NCBI GenBank assembly: GCA_011049455.1
Contig: DSBL01000030.1
Span: 1-40,581, forward strand
DNA: 40,581 nucleotides
Source: Desulfonatronum sp.
GTDB lineage: Bacteria; Desulfobacterota; Desulfovibrionia; Desulfovibrionales; Desulfonatronaceae
Reading direction: 5' to 3'
Shown here: positions 1 to 6,972 of the stretch, piece after piece
Numbering within the stretch: the stretch's first letter is position 1
How the letters are laid out: every line of letters starts with the position of its first letter
Translations under genes and position numbers: made by a program
Notes under the pieces: model-generated
What the model was told of the DNA's origin: nothing
The model's input: only the letters and a program-made list of their open reading frames with translations
Database searches by the model: none

Positions 1-16
1 CGTTTCATGCCAATTT

Positions 17-63
17 AGCCCAATTACCAGCCTCTTGTGCGTTGGCAACTGAAGAGGTGGGCT
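17..63. repeat. Nested imperfect hairpin at left edge
   Basis: AGCCCA (17-22) pairs with TGGGCT (58-63). CCTCTT (31-36) pairs with AAGAGG (52-57). GTTG/CAAC forms an inner stem in the loop. The left arm carries an 8-base bulge (23-30) that the right arm lacks. No T-run follows, so it does not look like an intrinsic terminator. Its function is unknown; a folded recombination site or a leftover repeat are both possible. Confidence 0.5.
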
Positions 64-269
64 GAAAAAGCCTCGAAAACATCACAACGGTGTCCAGCCA
101 AAGAAAAAAATACGGATTCAGGGTGTTATTATACGGAATTCAAAAAAACTCCCCTACATATTTTTTCAAAAATTAATTAGCAATTTCTTGATTTTTTTGT
201 CAACTCAGTCCTTGTCAAAAACCATACCTTCCAAGATGTTAGAATGTCTTAGCAATTTTCCACTTGACG

Positions 270-359
270 CCGAGATCAGCTTTATGCTTTGATCTGAAGT
301 CAGCTTTATACAGCAGGCGTGCGCCCAACGTGCAACGTGGAGCATAAAGCCGACCTCGG
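270..359. promoter_or_regulatory. 19-bp inverted repeat overlapping the intI ribosome binding site
   Basis: Positions 270-288 and the reverse complement of 341-359 agree at 17 of 19 bases, separated by 52 bases. The right arm runs into the GGAG (358-361) that serves as Shine-Dalgarno sequence for the integrase start at 368. If the transcript begins upstream of 270, pairing of the arms would tie up the first bases of that site. A second short inverted repeat, AGATCA/TGATCT, sits inside the left half (274-295). It could equally be an integrase or repressor binding site. Confidence 0.5.
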
Positions 360-367
360 AGAAAACC

Positions 368-1849
368 ATGGATGCAACCGCGATCATTTTTGACGACTGG
401 GAGAAGGTCTTGAAGGCCCGCGTTCCTCCGGATCGTTATCGATCATACCGGGAAGCCATCGTCAAATTTCGATACTGGCTCCTGGAAACCGGGAAATCAC
501 CAGATGCTGAAACCTTCAAGCAACACCTGATGTGGAAACAATCTTATCTTGCCCCTGATCTCTTTGCGATCCGGCAAGATGCGTTGCGCTGGTATTATCT
601 GGAAGGGCGCAAGCGCATGACTCAGGCGAGGACGTCCTCGCCTGAAATAACAGCAGCCGGTGTCGATGATCATGTTTCGAGGTCAAACCATACGTCCACC
701 AAAAAAACAAACCCGCCCCAACCGCCCATTTCAGAGAAACACCGAACAGGAACGGTTCGAAAAATCGGCGACTATCGCGTATACTCCATGAACGACGTGC
801 CCACTGACGGAGCCAGAGATATGGGCGGACCGGTGTGGGAGCAGTCATTGGTCCGACGAATACGGGAGAAGAACCTGGCCTGGAACAGCGAGAAGACATA
901 TCGGTCATGGTGCAGGCGGTTCATGTCCTCCATCGGCGACAAGCCTCTTTCTGAGCTGGATAACCATGATGTTCGCGACTGGTTGTCCGACTTGGCCGTC
1001 AAGGAACGCGTGGCCGCGGTGACCCAGGCCCAGGCGTTGAATGCCGTGGTTTTCTTCTTTCGTGAAGTCCTGCGGCGCGATCCCGGAGACTTCGGAGATT
1101 TTTCCAGGGCGCGGCGCGGTCGAAAAATACCCGGCGTCCTGTCGCAGGGCGAATGCAAACGGCTTTTTGATGCCATGGACGGAACCTATCGCCTGATGGC
1201 GGAATTGATGTACGCGGCGGGATTGCGGTTGACCGAGTTGTTGCGGCTGCGGGTAAGGGACGTGGATTTGAAACGCCTCCAACTGTCCGTGCAGTTCGGC
1301 AAGGGGCGCAAGAGCAGGTACACGATGATTCCTCCGCAGCTTGTGAAACGGTTGCGGGCGCATCGCGAGCGGTTGCGAGTCCTGCATGAAAAAGATCGCC
1401 AAGCCGGCCTGCCGGGCGTTGAACTGCCCCAAGCGCTGGAGCGCAAGAAGCCCAGGGCCGGCGAAAAATTCACCTGGTTCTGGCCTTCGCGCAATCTGAT
1501 GCGGGACCATGGCAACGGCATTATCCGTCGACATCATGTGCTGGATACGACGTTTCAGAAAGCCATCCGACTGGCCGCAAAGAGCGCGCGGCTCGACAAG
1601 CGCGTCACGCCGCACACGCTGCGCCACAGTTTTGCGACGCATCTTCTTGCCGGCGGGACCGGCATCCGCGACCTGCAAGACCTGCTGGGCCATGCGGACA
1701 TCTCCACGACCCAAATCTACCTGCACACCGCGAAACAGACCGGCATGGGCGTAAAAAGCCCCTCTGAGCTGATCGCGGATCTGGAGCCCGGGCAAGCACG
1801 GAAGATGCGCCATGAAACCGAATCTACTCCCATTCCCACGTTGGAGTGA
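368..1849 (+). CDS. Integron integrase (IntI-type tyrosine recombinase) with N-terminal extension
   Basis: Site-specific tyrosine recombinase that would catalyse strand exchange between attI and attC sites. The catalytic residues are all present: Arg287 (in GLRLTELLRL), a Lys in FGKGRKSR, His416 and Arg419 (HTLRHSF), His442 (LLGHAD) and the nucleophile Tyr451. The stretch between the two catalytic patches, with LPQALERK and the RRHH motif near residue 390, together with the ending GMGVKSPSEL, is the hallmark of integron integrases rather than XerC/D. At 493 residues it is well over the usual 320-350. Residues 1-80 look like an extra SAM-like core-binding domain, followed by a linker and the normal core-binding domain at about 155-255. 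Start at ATG 368 with GGAG 6 bases upstream. The reading frame is intact. Confidence 0.88.
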   Translation: MDATAIIFDDWEKVLKARVPPDRYRSYREAIVKFRYWLLETGKSPDAETFKQHLMWKQSYLAPDLFAIRQDALRWYYLEGRKRMTQARTSSPEITAAGVDDHVSRSNHTSTKKTNPPQPPISEKHRTGTVRKIGDYRVYSMNDVPTDGARDMGGPVWEQSLVRRIREKNLAWNSEKTYRSWCRRFMSSIGDKPLSELDNHDVRDWLSDLAVKERVAAVTQAQALNAVVFFFREVLRRDPGDFGDFSRARRGRKIPGVLSQGECKRLFDAMDGTYRLMAELMYAAGLRLTELLRLRVRDVDLKRLQLSVQFGKGRKSRYTMIPPQLVKRLRAHRERLRVLHEKDRQAGLPGVELPQALERKKPRAGEKFTWFWPSRNLMRDHGNGIIRRHHVLDTTFQKAIRLAAKSARLDKRVTPHTLRHSFATHLLAGGTGIRDLQDLLGHADISTTQIYLHTAKQTGMGVKSPSELIADLEPGQARKMRHETESTPIPTLE

Positions 1850-2051
1850 ATGACCGTCACAGAGAGGTCAAGTTTGCTCTTGGCTCACAAGTATTCTTTT
1901 TTTCAGCGAATCCATCCTTCTTCGAAACGCCTTTTCCTCTTTCAGCCTGGACTGGAGCCGAAGCAAGGAAATGGTCAAGGATGCTGCTGTCCGTGCTGCA
2001 GGTCCGTATGCCAAATGTCTTTGCGACCACAGGCACCAATAAAATCAAGAT

Positions 2052-2080
2052 GTTACAGCAAAAACTGTAACCTTTTTTTT
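2052..2080 (+). terminator. Intrinsic terminator downstream of intI
   Basis: GTTACAG (2052-2058) and CTGTAAC (2065-2071) form a perfect 7-bp stem with a 6-base loop, followed by one C and eight T residues. It lies about 200 bases after the integrase stop codon, in the right orientation to end that transcript. Confidence 0.8.
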
Positions 2081-2118
2081 ATTGCGTAACGGATAAATAA
2101 CAAATTTGGTGTGGAACT

Positions 2119-2154
2119 GAATTCCGCTCACCCAACAGGCAGTGGAGCGGATTC
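2119..2154. repeat. Imperfect hairpin between intI terminator and lipoprotein gene
   Basis: GAATTCCGCTCAC (2119-2131) pairs with GTGGAGCGGATTC (2142-2154) with one bulged base on each side and a 10-base loop. No T-run follows on either strand. It lies downstream of the minus-strand lipoprotein gene and may help end or protect its transcript. Confidence 0.4.
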
Positions 2155-2276
2155 AGGCATCCGGCGGGCAAGTTGCTCATACTCCTTGATTCGACATAGA
2201 TTATCCAATTAAAAACTCCATTGATCATGGTTACCAGAATAACACGATGGAATCTTCAGATGCCATTATTTCCGTG

Positions 2277-3011
2277 CTATCGTAATGAGAACAGCAACGT
2301 GTGGGTCTGTTGCGAGCCGGTTTCCTTGATTTGAAGGCGCAGCTGTTGTGCTGTTCCGGCTTCATTGGGAAAAAACAGGAATCCGCGGGCCAAGTCGCCG
2401 CTTTGAATGGGCTTGTTCTCCAGTTGCTTTGTGGCCAGGTCGCGAGAGATTCGTCGTCCAGGCTCACCTGAGGCGGTAGCCGCTCCGCCGCCAAGAACAG
2501 CCCCCGTTGCCGCTCCCACTGCCGCACCCTTGCCCAGGGTTTCCAGAACATTGCTTCCGGTGACGATGCCGACAGCAGCTCCGATGAGTGCACCGCCTGC
2601 TGCGCCAAGTACAGAGCCCTTCCCGGCTTCCTTGGCAATGGTGGCGAATTCGGAACTGCTCTCCACACGCTGATACGCCGTTCGACTATCCAACAGGTTC
2701 CACATGCCACCCTGGTTATCAATGAGAAACGTCTGCTCCGGGACCAGGGTCAGAGCATCCGGCCCGGCGTTGTCCACAATGACCTGGACTGGAAGCAGTC
2801 CGGCCCCGCGGATATCAAAACCAAAAGCCTGCTTGGCCTGTCCTTGATCATTGAAGGAATCTGCGGCGATCAAGGCACCGGCTACGGATTGCATGCCTGG
2901 ATAGGCCGTGGGATGGCGAAAGGAAACTTCTTGGCTCTTATAGGGCGTGCAACTCAACGTGCAAGAGCAAAACAAGAGTACGATGAACGTCAGAAAATTC
3001 GATTTTTTCAC
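2277..3011 (-). CDS. Lipoprotein with glycine-zipper segment
   Basis: Predicted lipoprotein of 244 residues. The N-terminus has Lys-Lys, a hydrophobic stretch and a lipobox-like LSC at about residues 19-21 (a CSC just before it is an alternative), so export and lipidation are likely. Residues about 130-180 are rich in Gly and Ala in a glycine-zipper pattern (GAAGGALIGAAVG, GAAVGAATGAVLGGG), seen in outer-membrane-associated proteins that insert or oligomerise. The start is GTG at 3011, supported by GAGGAG 6 bases upstream on the minus strand. It stands alone between integron-associated DNA and pseudogene remnants. Specific function is unknown. Confidence 0.75.
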   Translation of the reverse strand: MKKSNFLTFIVLLFCSCTLSCTPYKSQEVSFRHPTAYPGMQSVAGALIAADSFNDQGQAKQAFGFDIRGAGLLPVQVIVDNAGPDALTLVPEQTFLIDNQGGMWNLLDSRTAYQRVESSSEFATIAKEAGKGSVLGAAGGALIGAAVGIVTGSNVLETLGKGAAVGAATGAVLGGGAATASGEPGRRISRDLATKQLENKPIQSGDLARGFLFFPNEAGTAQQLRLQIKETGSQQTHTLLFSLR

Positions 3012-3095
3012 AATACGCTCCTCGAAAAAAAGTTGCGCGAAAAAAGCTTATCATCAATCCGTATGCCGGACCATGGTCAACCACTAAGCATGTTT

Positions 3096-3440
3096 TCACT
3101 TCCCACCCCGGCCTCCTTCCAACTGGCAACATCCTGCCGTCCTCGGCTGGTCCTTCATGATGATCCAGTGCTTTTCGCGGTGGCAAAAGGGAAAAGATGA
3201 TCGGCTGGACTCATTCAGGTTGAGCTTCATCTTTTTTTCATCCAGCATGCAGCGCATCGCTACGGCCAATTCCTTCAACTGATACGGCTGGCCGATGAAG
3301 CCTGCAACTTCGAATGATCCAGCATCCTTGCCCCGGCCATTGGCAGCATGACCGCTGATGATTGCCACCTTAACCGAAGAGTTGATTCGCAACAATTCCT
3401 GAAAAAATTTATACCCTCTGATGCCCGCCTGACCTGCCTC
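3096..3440 (-). pseudogene. Remnant of a receiver (REC) domain, C-terminal end only
   Basis: Read on the minus strand from just after an in-frame TGA (3441-3443), the frame gives a sequence containing KFFQELLRIN, VAIISGHAANG and GFIGQPYQLKELA, closely matching the last 50 residues of the receiver domain of the hybrid kinase encoded at 4079-6061 (ELMRIN, VLISSGYSPDG, GFISKPYQLAELL). The phospho-acceptor half is missing, and the conserved Lys of the KPYQ motif is Gln here. There is no plausible start codon with a ribosome binding site. I read it as the tail of a second, decayed hybrid kinase or response regulator. Confidence 0.7.
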
Positions 3441-3787
3441 TCAAAAACTGGTCCAACCTGAACATTAAAGGTATAGGGCCGTGAAAAGGCAGCGAAGATG
3501 GGCAAAAAACAGCATACGCCGCCGCGATCCATCATGTTATCCGCCCTGGTCGAGGCCCACATGCAACGACACTTCTCGGCTGCAGCTACAGGGATAGGAA
3601 TGCTGCGAACCCGGGCCGCACACGGATTAGAAAGGGCAACAGCGTTCAAACTCAAACAGATCTCCACGTATTAAAACGGACTTTCCTTGCGTTTTGTTTT
3701 TTTGTATTTTCAGCATTATCCTAGAAAAAAGCAATCAACGAAAAACGATCTGATGATGTTCTCACATCGCCAATCTTTGGCGATTAG
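3441..3787. other. Unassigned DNA between two gene remnants
   Basis: All frames are short. A plus-strand frame of 58 codons from about 3498 and minus-strand frames here carry nothing I recognise. Given the remnants on both sides, this is probably eroded coding DNA. Confidence 0.5.
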
Positions 3788-4000
3788 GAGGGAATCCCCG
3801 TAAAACGCGCCTGCGACGGCGGGAACTTCTCCCTGGCATTGATCTGAATCACGAGCGGAAGGAGACGTCTGGCCTTGATCGTCGACGATCCGCAAGCATC
3901 GGATCCTGCCGATCCAACAATGAGCCAGGGACACTGGATCGTGGACAACCTGCCGATTGCGCGAGGTTCCCTGCCGGAGGGCGTGACAACTGAAGACTAA
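3788..4000 (+). pseudogene. Remnant of a phosphatidylethanolamine-binding (YbhB/PEBP family) protein
   Basis: One plus-strand frame reads GIPVKRACDGGNFS, then a TGA at 3845-3847, then LALIVDDPQASDPADP, GHWIVDNLP and LPEGV before a TAA at 3998-4000. These are in order the conserved pieces of the YbhB/PEBP family (IPxxYTCDG, SLALIVDDPDAPDP, HWVxYNIP, GLPEGV). The in-frame stop, absence of an N-terminus and of the C-terminal half, and a loss of residues around the SPPLSWSG segment show it is not functional. It is on the opposite strand to the receiver remnant. Confidence 0.75.
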
Positions 4001-4007
4001 CCGCGAA

Positions 4008-4035
4008 AAACTGTATGACGACACTCAAACAGTTT
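4008..4035. promoter_or_regulatory. Inverted repeat AAACTGT/ACAGTTT upstream of hybrid kinase gene
   Basis: A perfect 7-bp inverted repeat with a 14-base spacer, ending 43 bases before the kinase start codon. The size suits a dimeric regulator. The CTGT/ACAG half-sites recall LexA boxes, but the spacing is far wider than the usual 8 bases, so I do not call it a LexA site. Confidence 0.3.
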
Positions 4036-4078
4036 AAGTGCACGTTCAATTTCCCGCATTGACACCATGGAGCCGTAG

Positions 4079-6061
4079 ATGCCTCACAACCCCTCTCTCC
4101 AGAAAGATCCAATGGAGAAAGATCATCAAGAGTTGAGCGACATCCTGATGAACGCCCCCATCGGGATCTTCAAGACCTCGCCGCAAGGACGTTTCCTCTC
4201 GGCCAACATCGTCTGCGCTCAATACCTCGGCTATTCCACCCCCCAAGAATTGACGGACTCCGTCACGGACATTGCCGCGCAAATATACGCGGATCACTCG
4301 GACAGGGAGAGGGTCCTCGGTCTTTTGACGCAAAATGAGGAAGTGGTGAATTATGAATGCCGGTTTCTTCGCCGCGATGGTTCTGATTTTTGGGTCAACA
4401 TAACCCTGCGGGCAATCCGGGCAAGCAACGGGAAAATCGCTCATTATCAGGGATTCGCCGTTGACATCACGAAGCGGAAGCAGGCCGAAGAGGCCCTGCT
4501 TCATTCGGAAAAATATTACCGCGCGGTATTCGAGATCTCTGGCGCCGCCCAGATAATCATCGAGGACGACACCACCATTTCCCTGGCCAATTCAAGGTTC
4601 GAGGAACTCACGGGATATTCGCGGAAGGAGATCGAGGGACAAAAATCATGGACCGAGTTCATTCATCCGGATGACGTTTTGTTCATGAAGAAAAATCATC
4701 AGCTGCGTCGATATGAACCGGGCAATGCGCCGCGCAAGTACGAGTTTCGCCTGATAGATCGCCATGGCGAAATGCATGACATTTTTCTATGCGTTGATCT
4801 CATCCCCGGCACCACGCAAAGCGTGGCATCCTGTATTGACATAAGCGATAGGAAGCAGGCCGAGAAGGAGCGGGAGAGGCTCCAGCTCCAATTGCTTCAT
4901 GCCCAGAAAATGGAATCCATCGGGAGGTTGGCCGGGGGTGTGGCCCACGACTTCAACAACCTTCTTCAGGCCATGAGCGGCAATGTTCAGTTGCTCCTCA
5001 TGGGCAAAGAGAATGACCATCCGGACGCCCCACGCCTGAAAACCATCGCCAAATCCATTGACCGCTCTGCCCATTTGGTCCGGCAACTGCTGATCTTCAG
5101 CCGTAAGTCCGAAGCACAGAGGCAACGTGTGGATCTGAATCGCGAGGTGCAGGAAGCTGCCAAAATCCTGGAACGAACCATCCCCAGAATGATCCGGATT
5201 GAACTGCAGCTTGAAAAGCGGCTGCTGCCCGTTCACGCCGACCCGGCGCAAGTCGAACTGCTTCTGCTGAACCTGGGCAACAACGCGGCCCATGCCATGT
5301 CAAACGGAGGACAACTGGTTATACAAACGAAAAACGTGGTGCTGGATGAAAATTATGCACACGCGCATGCAGGGACGAAACCGGGCCGTTATGTACTGAT
5401 GTCCGTCGAGGATACAGGCTGCGGTATGGACAGCAACACCCTTGAACATATCTTCGATCCCTTTTTCACCACCAAGGAAGTGGGCACGGGCACGGGACTG
5501 GGGCTGGCATCGGTTTACGGCATCGTCAACTCCCACGACGGGATCATCCTCTGCTTGAGCGAACAGGGCCGGGGGACCACATTTCAAATCTTCTGGCCGG
5601 TCATGCCCGGACCAGTTGAAGCGAAACACGCACCGCCCATGAACACGGTAATGCGCAAAGGAACGGAATCCATACTGGTCGCGGACGACGAAGAGGTCAT
5701 CCGGGAGGTGACCCGGGAGGTTCTGGAAAACTCGGGCTACACCGTGATCACCGCGGCCAGCGGTGAAGAGGCTTTGTCCCTGTTCGCCGAAAAGGGCCGC
5801 CTCGTGGACATGGTCATTCTGGACCTGAGCATGCCCGGAATGGGCGGTCGCCAGTGCCTTGAGGAATTGATGAGGATCAACCCCGCTGCCCGGGTGCTCA
5901 TCTCCAGCGGATACTCGCCCGACGGGCCGGCACAAAAAATCTCCAAGGTCGCGACAGGATTCATCAGCAAACCCTATCAGCTCGCCGAGTTGCTGGCCAA
6001 GGTGCGCCAAGTGCTGGATGATACGCAGGATACAACCGCGGAACGTGTCCCTTCCCCATGA
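4079..6061 (+). CDS. Hybrid sensor histidine kinase: PAS-PAS-HisKA-HATPase-REC
   Basis: Cytoplasmic hybrid two-component sensor of 660 residues with no membrane segment visible. Two PAS/PAC units occupy about residues 15-135 and 140-260 (both end in the PAC-like DITKRKQAEE and DISDRKQAEK). The dimerisation/phosphoacceptor helix carries His290 in AHDFNNLLQ. The ATPase domain shows N (LGNNAAHAM), G1 (DTGCGM), F (FDPFFTTK) and G2 (GTGTGLGLASVYG) boxes. The C-terminal receiver has the acidic pair ADDEE, phospho-acceptor Asp582 (ILDLSMPGM) and Lys631 (SKPYQ). No output domain is fused and no response regulator lies next to it, so the partner is elsewhere. The ATG at 4079 has GGAG about 7 bases upstream; an in-frame ATG at 4112 is an alternative. 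Confidence 0.92.
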   Translation: MPHNPSLQKDPMEKDHQELSDILMNAPIGIFKTSPQGRFLSANIVCAQYLGYSTPQELTDSVTDIAAQIYADHSDRERVLGLLTQNEEVVNYECRFLRRDGSDFWVNITLRAIRASNGKIAHYQGFAVDITKRKQAEEALLHSEKYYRAVFEISGAAQIIIEDDTTISLANSRFEELTGYSRKEIEGQKSWTEFIHPDDVLFMKKNHQLRRYEPGNAPRKYEFRLIDRHGEMHDIFLCVDLIPGTTQSVASCIDISDRKQAEKERERLQLQLLHAQKMESIGRLAGGVAHDFNNLLQAMSGNVQLLLMGKENDHPDAPRLKTIAKSIDRSAHLVRQLLIFSRKSEAQRQRVDLNREVQEAAKILERTIPRMIRIELQLEKRLLPVHADPAQVELLLLNLGNNAAHAMSNGGQLVIQTKNVVLDENYAHAHAGTKPGRYVLMSVEDTGCGMDSNTLEHIFDPFFTTKEVGTGTGLGLASVYGIVNSHDGIILCLSEQGRGTTFQIFWPVMPGPVEAKHAPPMNTVMRKGTESILVADDEEVIREVTREVLENSGYTVITAASGEEALSLFAEKGRLVDMVILDLSMPGMGGRQCLEELMRINPAARVLISSGYSPDGPAQKISKVATGFISKPYQLAELLAKVRQVLDDTQDTTAERVPSP

Positions 6062-6235
6062 CAATAGACAATAGGGCTGCGCAGATCCCGGCCCTGACAA
6101 CATCTCTCTTTCCGACCAAGGTGGCATGGCAGCCTCTTTACCAGAAGAGATATTCAGGATAGTTGGATATCAGGTAAAGTGGGCCAGTAATCCTTGTTTC
6201 GCGTCACCCGTGTCTCGCGTCAATGGGAAGCCCAA

Positions 6236-6949
6236 ATGAAGGACCTCCAGGAAAACAAAGCCACCTCAAAACTGATCCAGCCCTTGGCCCAGCAATCAAT
6301 CCAGGAAAACGGCAAGAACCTGACAATGCGCATGGGAGAACGGCTGCACCTGGAAATCCAGAACACGGGAGAACGGCTGTGGGGTGAGCTTGCGGGATGC
6401 AAACAAGGTGCGTTTCTTCTGGTGTGGCTGCCCGCATTGGCACGTTACCGTCAATCCCTGGTGGTCGGCTGTACGGTTACGGTCCGGGGGGTAAACTGCG
6501 ATTTTCAGCTCTGCGGATTCCGAACCTCGATTTCCAAGGTGCTCTATAGCCCGCATCCCCTCATTTTTCTCCACTTCCCCGAAATGTTTGAAAAACTCCA
6601 TCTGCGGCGCCACGACCGCGTGGAATGCTTTCTTCCCGCCTTTGTACTGATGGAAGGCCAGGAATACGCAGCAATCATCGTCAATCTTTCCAAAGGCGGG
6701 GCCAGGATAGTCCTGGACCCCTTGCAACAGCCCCTCCATTTGGATCAATTTGAAAACCAGGAAGCCTTTTTGATGTTCAAGACCGTGGAAAACGGTCGGG
6801 AAATCTGCGCAAAAACTCATGTTCGCAGCGTCTGCAGCCATGAGGGCCGCCTCACCTTGGGGACGGAATTTCTCGATCTGATCGGTAATTCAGAAACGAT
6901 CATTGACGAATATGTGGCCAACATCAGGGAATACTCCGCAATAAAATAA
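6236..6949 (+). CDS. PilZ-domain protein (YcgR-like c-di-GMP effector)
   Basis: Predicted cyclic-di-GMP binding protein of 237 residues. The C-terminal half is a PilZ domain with the RxxxR motif (LRRHDRVE) and the NxSxxG motif (NLSKGGARI). The N-terminal half (about 30-120) resembles the YcgR-like flagellar-brake module that precedes PilZ in motility regulators. I chose ATG 6236 because GGGAAG sits 5 bases upstream; the longer frame from TTG 6194 adds residues with no family match. It is 23 bases upstream of an EAL-HDOD gene, so the two are probably cotranscribed. Confidence 0.82.
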   Translation: MKDLQENKATSKLIQPLAQQSIQENGKNLTMRMGERLHLEIQNTGERLWGELAGCKQGAFLLVWLPALARYRQSLVVGCTVTVRGVNCDFQLCGFRTSISKVLYSPHPLIFLHFPEMFEKLHLRRHDRVECFLPAFVLMEGQEYAAIIVNLSKGGARIVLDPLQQPLHLDQFENQEAFLMFKTVENGREICAKTHVRSVCSHEGRLTLGTEFLDLIGNSETIIDEYVANIREYSAIK

Positions 6950-6972
6950 CACCTGGAACACGGAGTCAAGCG

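Larger units (their letters stand above)
1..367. other. AT-rich region upstream of integron integrase; possible attI region
   Basis: No gene is supported here; short reading frames are uncoded. The stretch is AT-rich around 100-240 and holds two inverted repeats (annotated separately). In known integrons the attI site lies next to the 5' end of intI and the cassettes lie beyond it, which here would be to the left. On the minus strand, positions 323-329 read GTTGGGC, which fits the GTTRRRY core of integron recombination sites, and a 7-base direct repeat AACGTGN occurs at about 327-340. A 7-base core occurs often by chance and lies unusually close to the start codon, so the attI reading is only a suggestion. 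Confidence 0.25.
1850..2276. other. Gene-free stretch after intI
   Basis: Two overlapping short plus-strand frames (from 1846 and 1850, under 80 codons) have no recognisable content and lack good ribosome binding sites. The stretch contains an intrinsic terminator and an imperfect hairpin, both listed separately. No GTTRRRY/RYYYAAC pair arranged like an attC site was found. Confidence 0.6.

Noticed and set aside
1-367. attC gene-cassette site
   Set aside because: No RYYYAAC and GTTRRRY pair at the ends of a foldback; only one GTTRRRY-type core on the minus strand (323-329).
905-1813. 302-codon minus-strand frame opposite the integrase
   Set aside because: Antisense shadow of intI in GC-rich DNA; no family pattern, and intI on the plus strand is clear.
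1846-2089. Two short frames after intI
   Set aside because: No recognisable content; a terminator lies inside them.
4008-4035. LexA box
   Set aside because: CTGT and ACAG halves are separated by far more than 8 bases.
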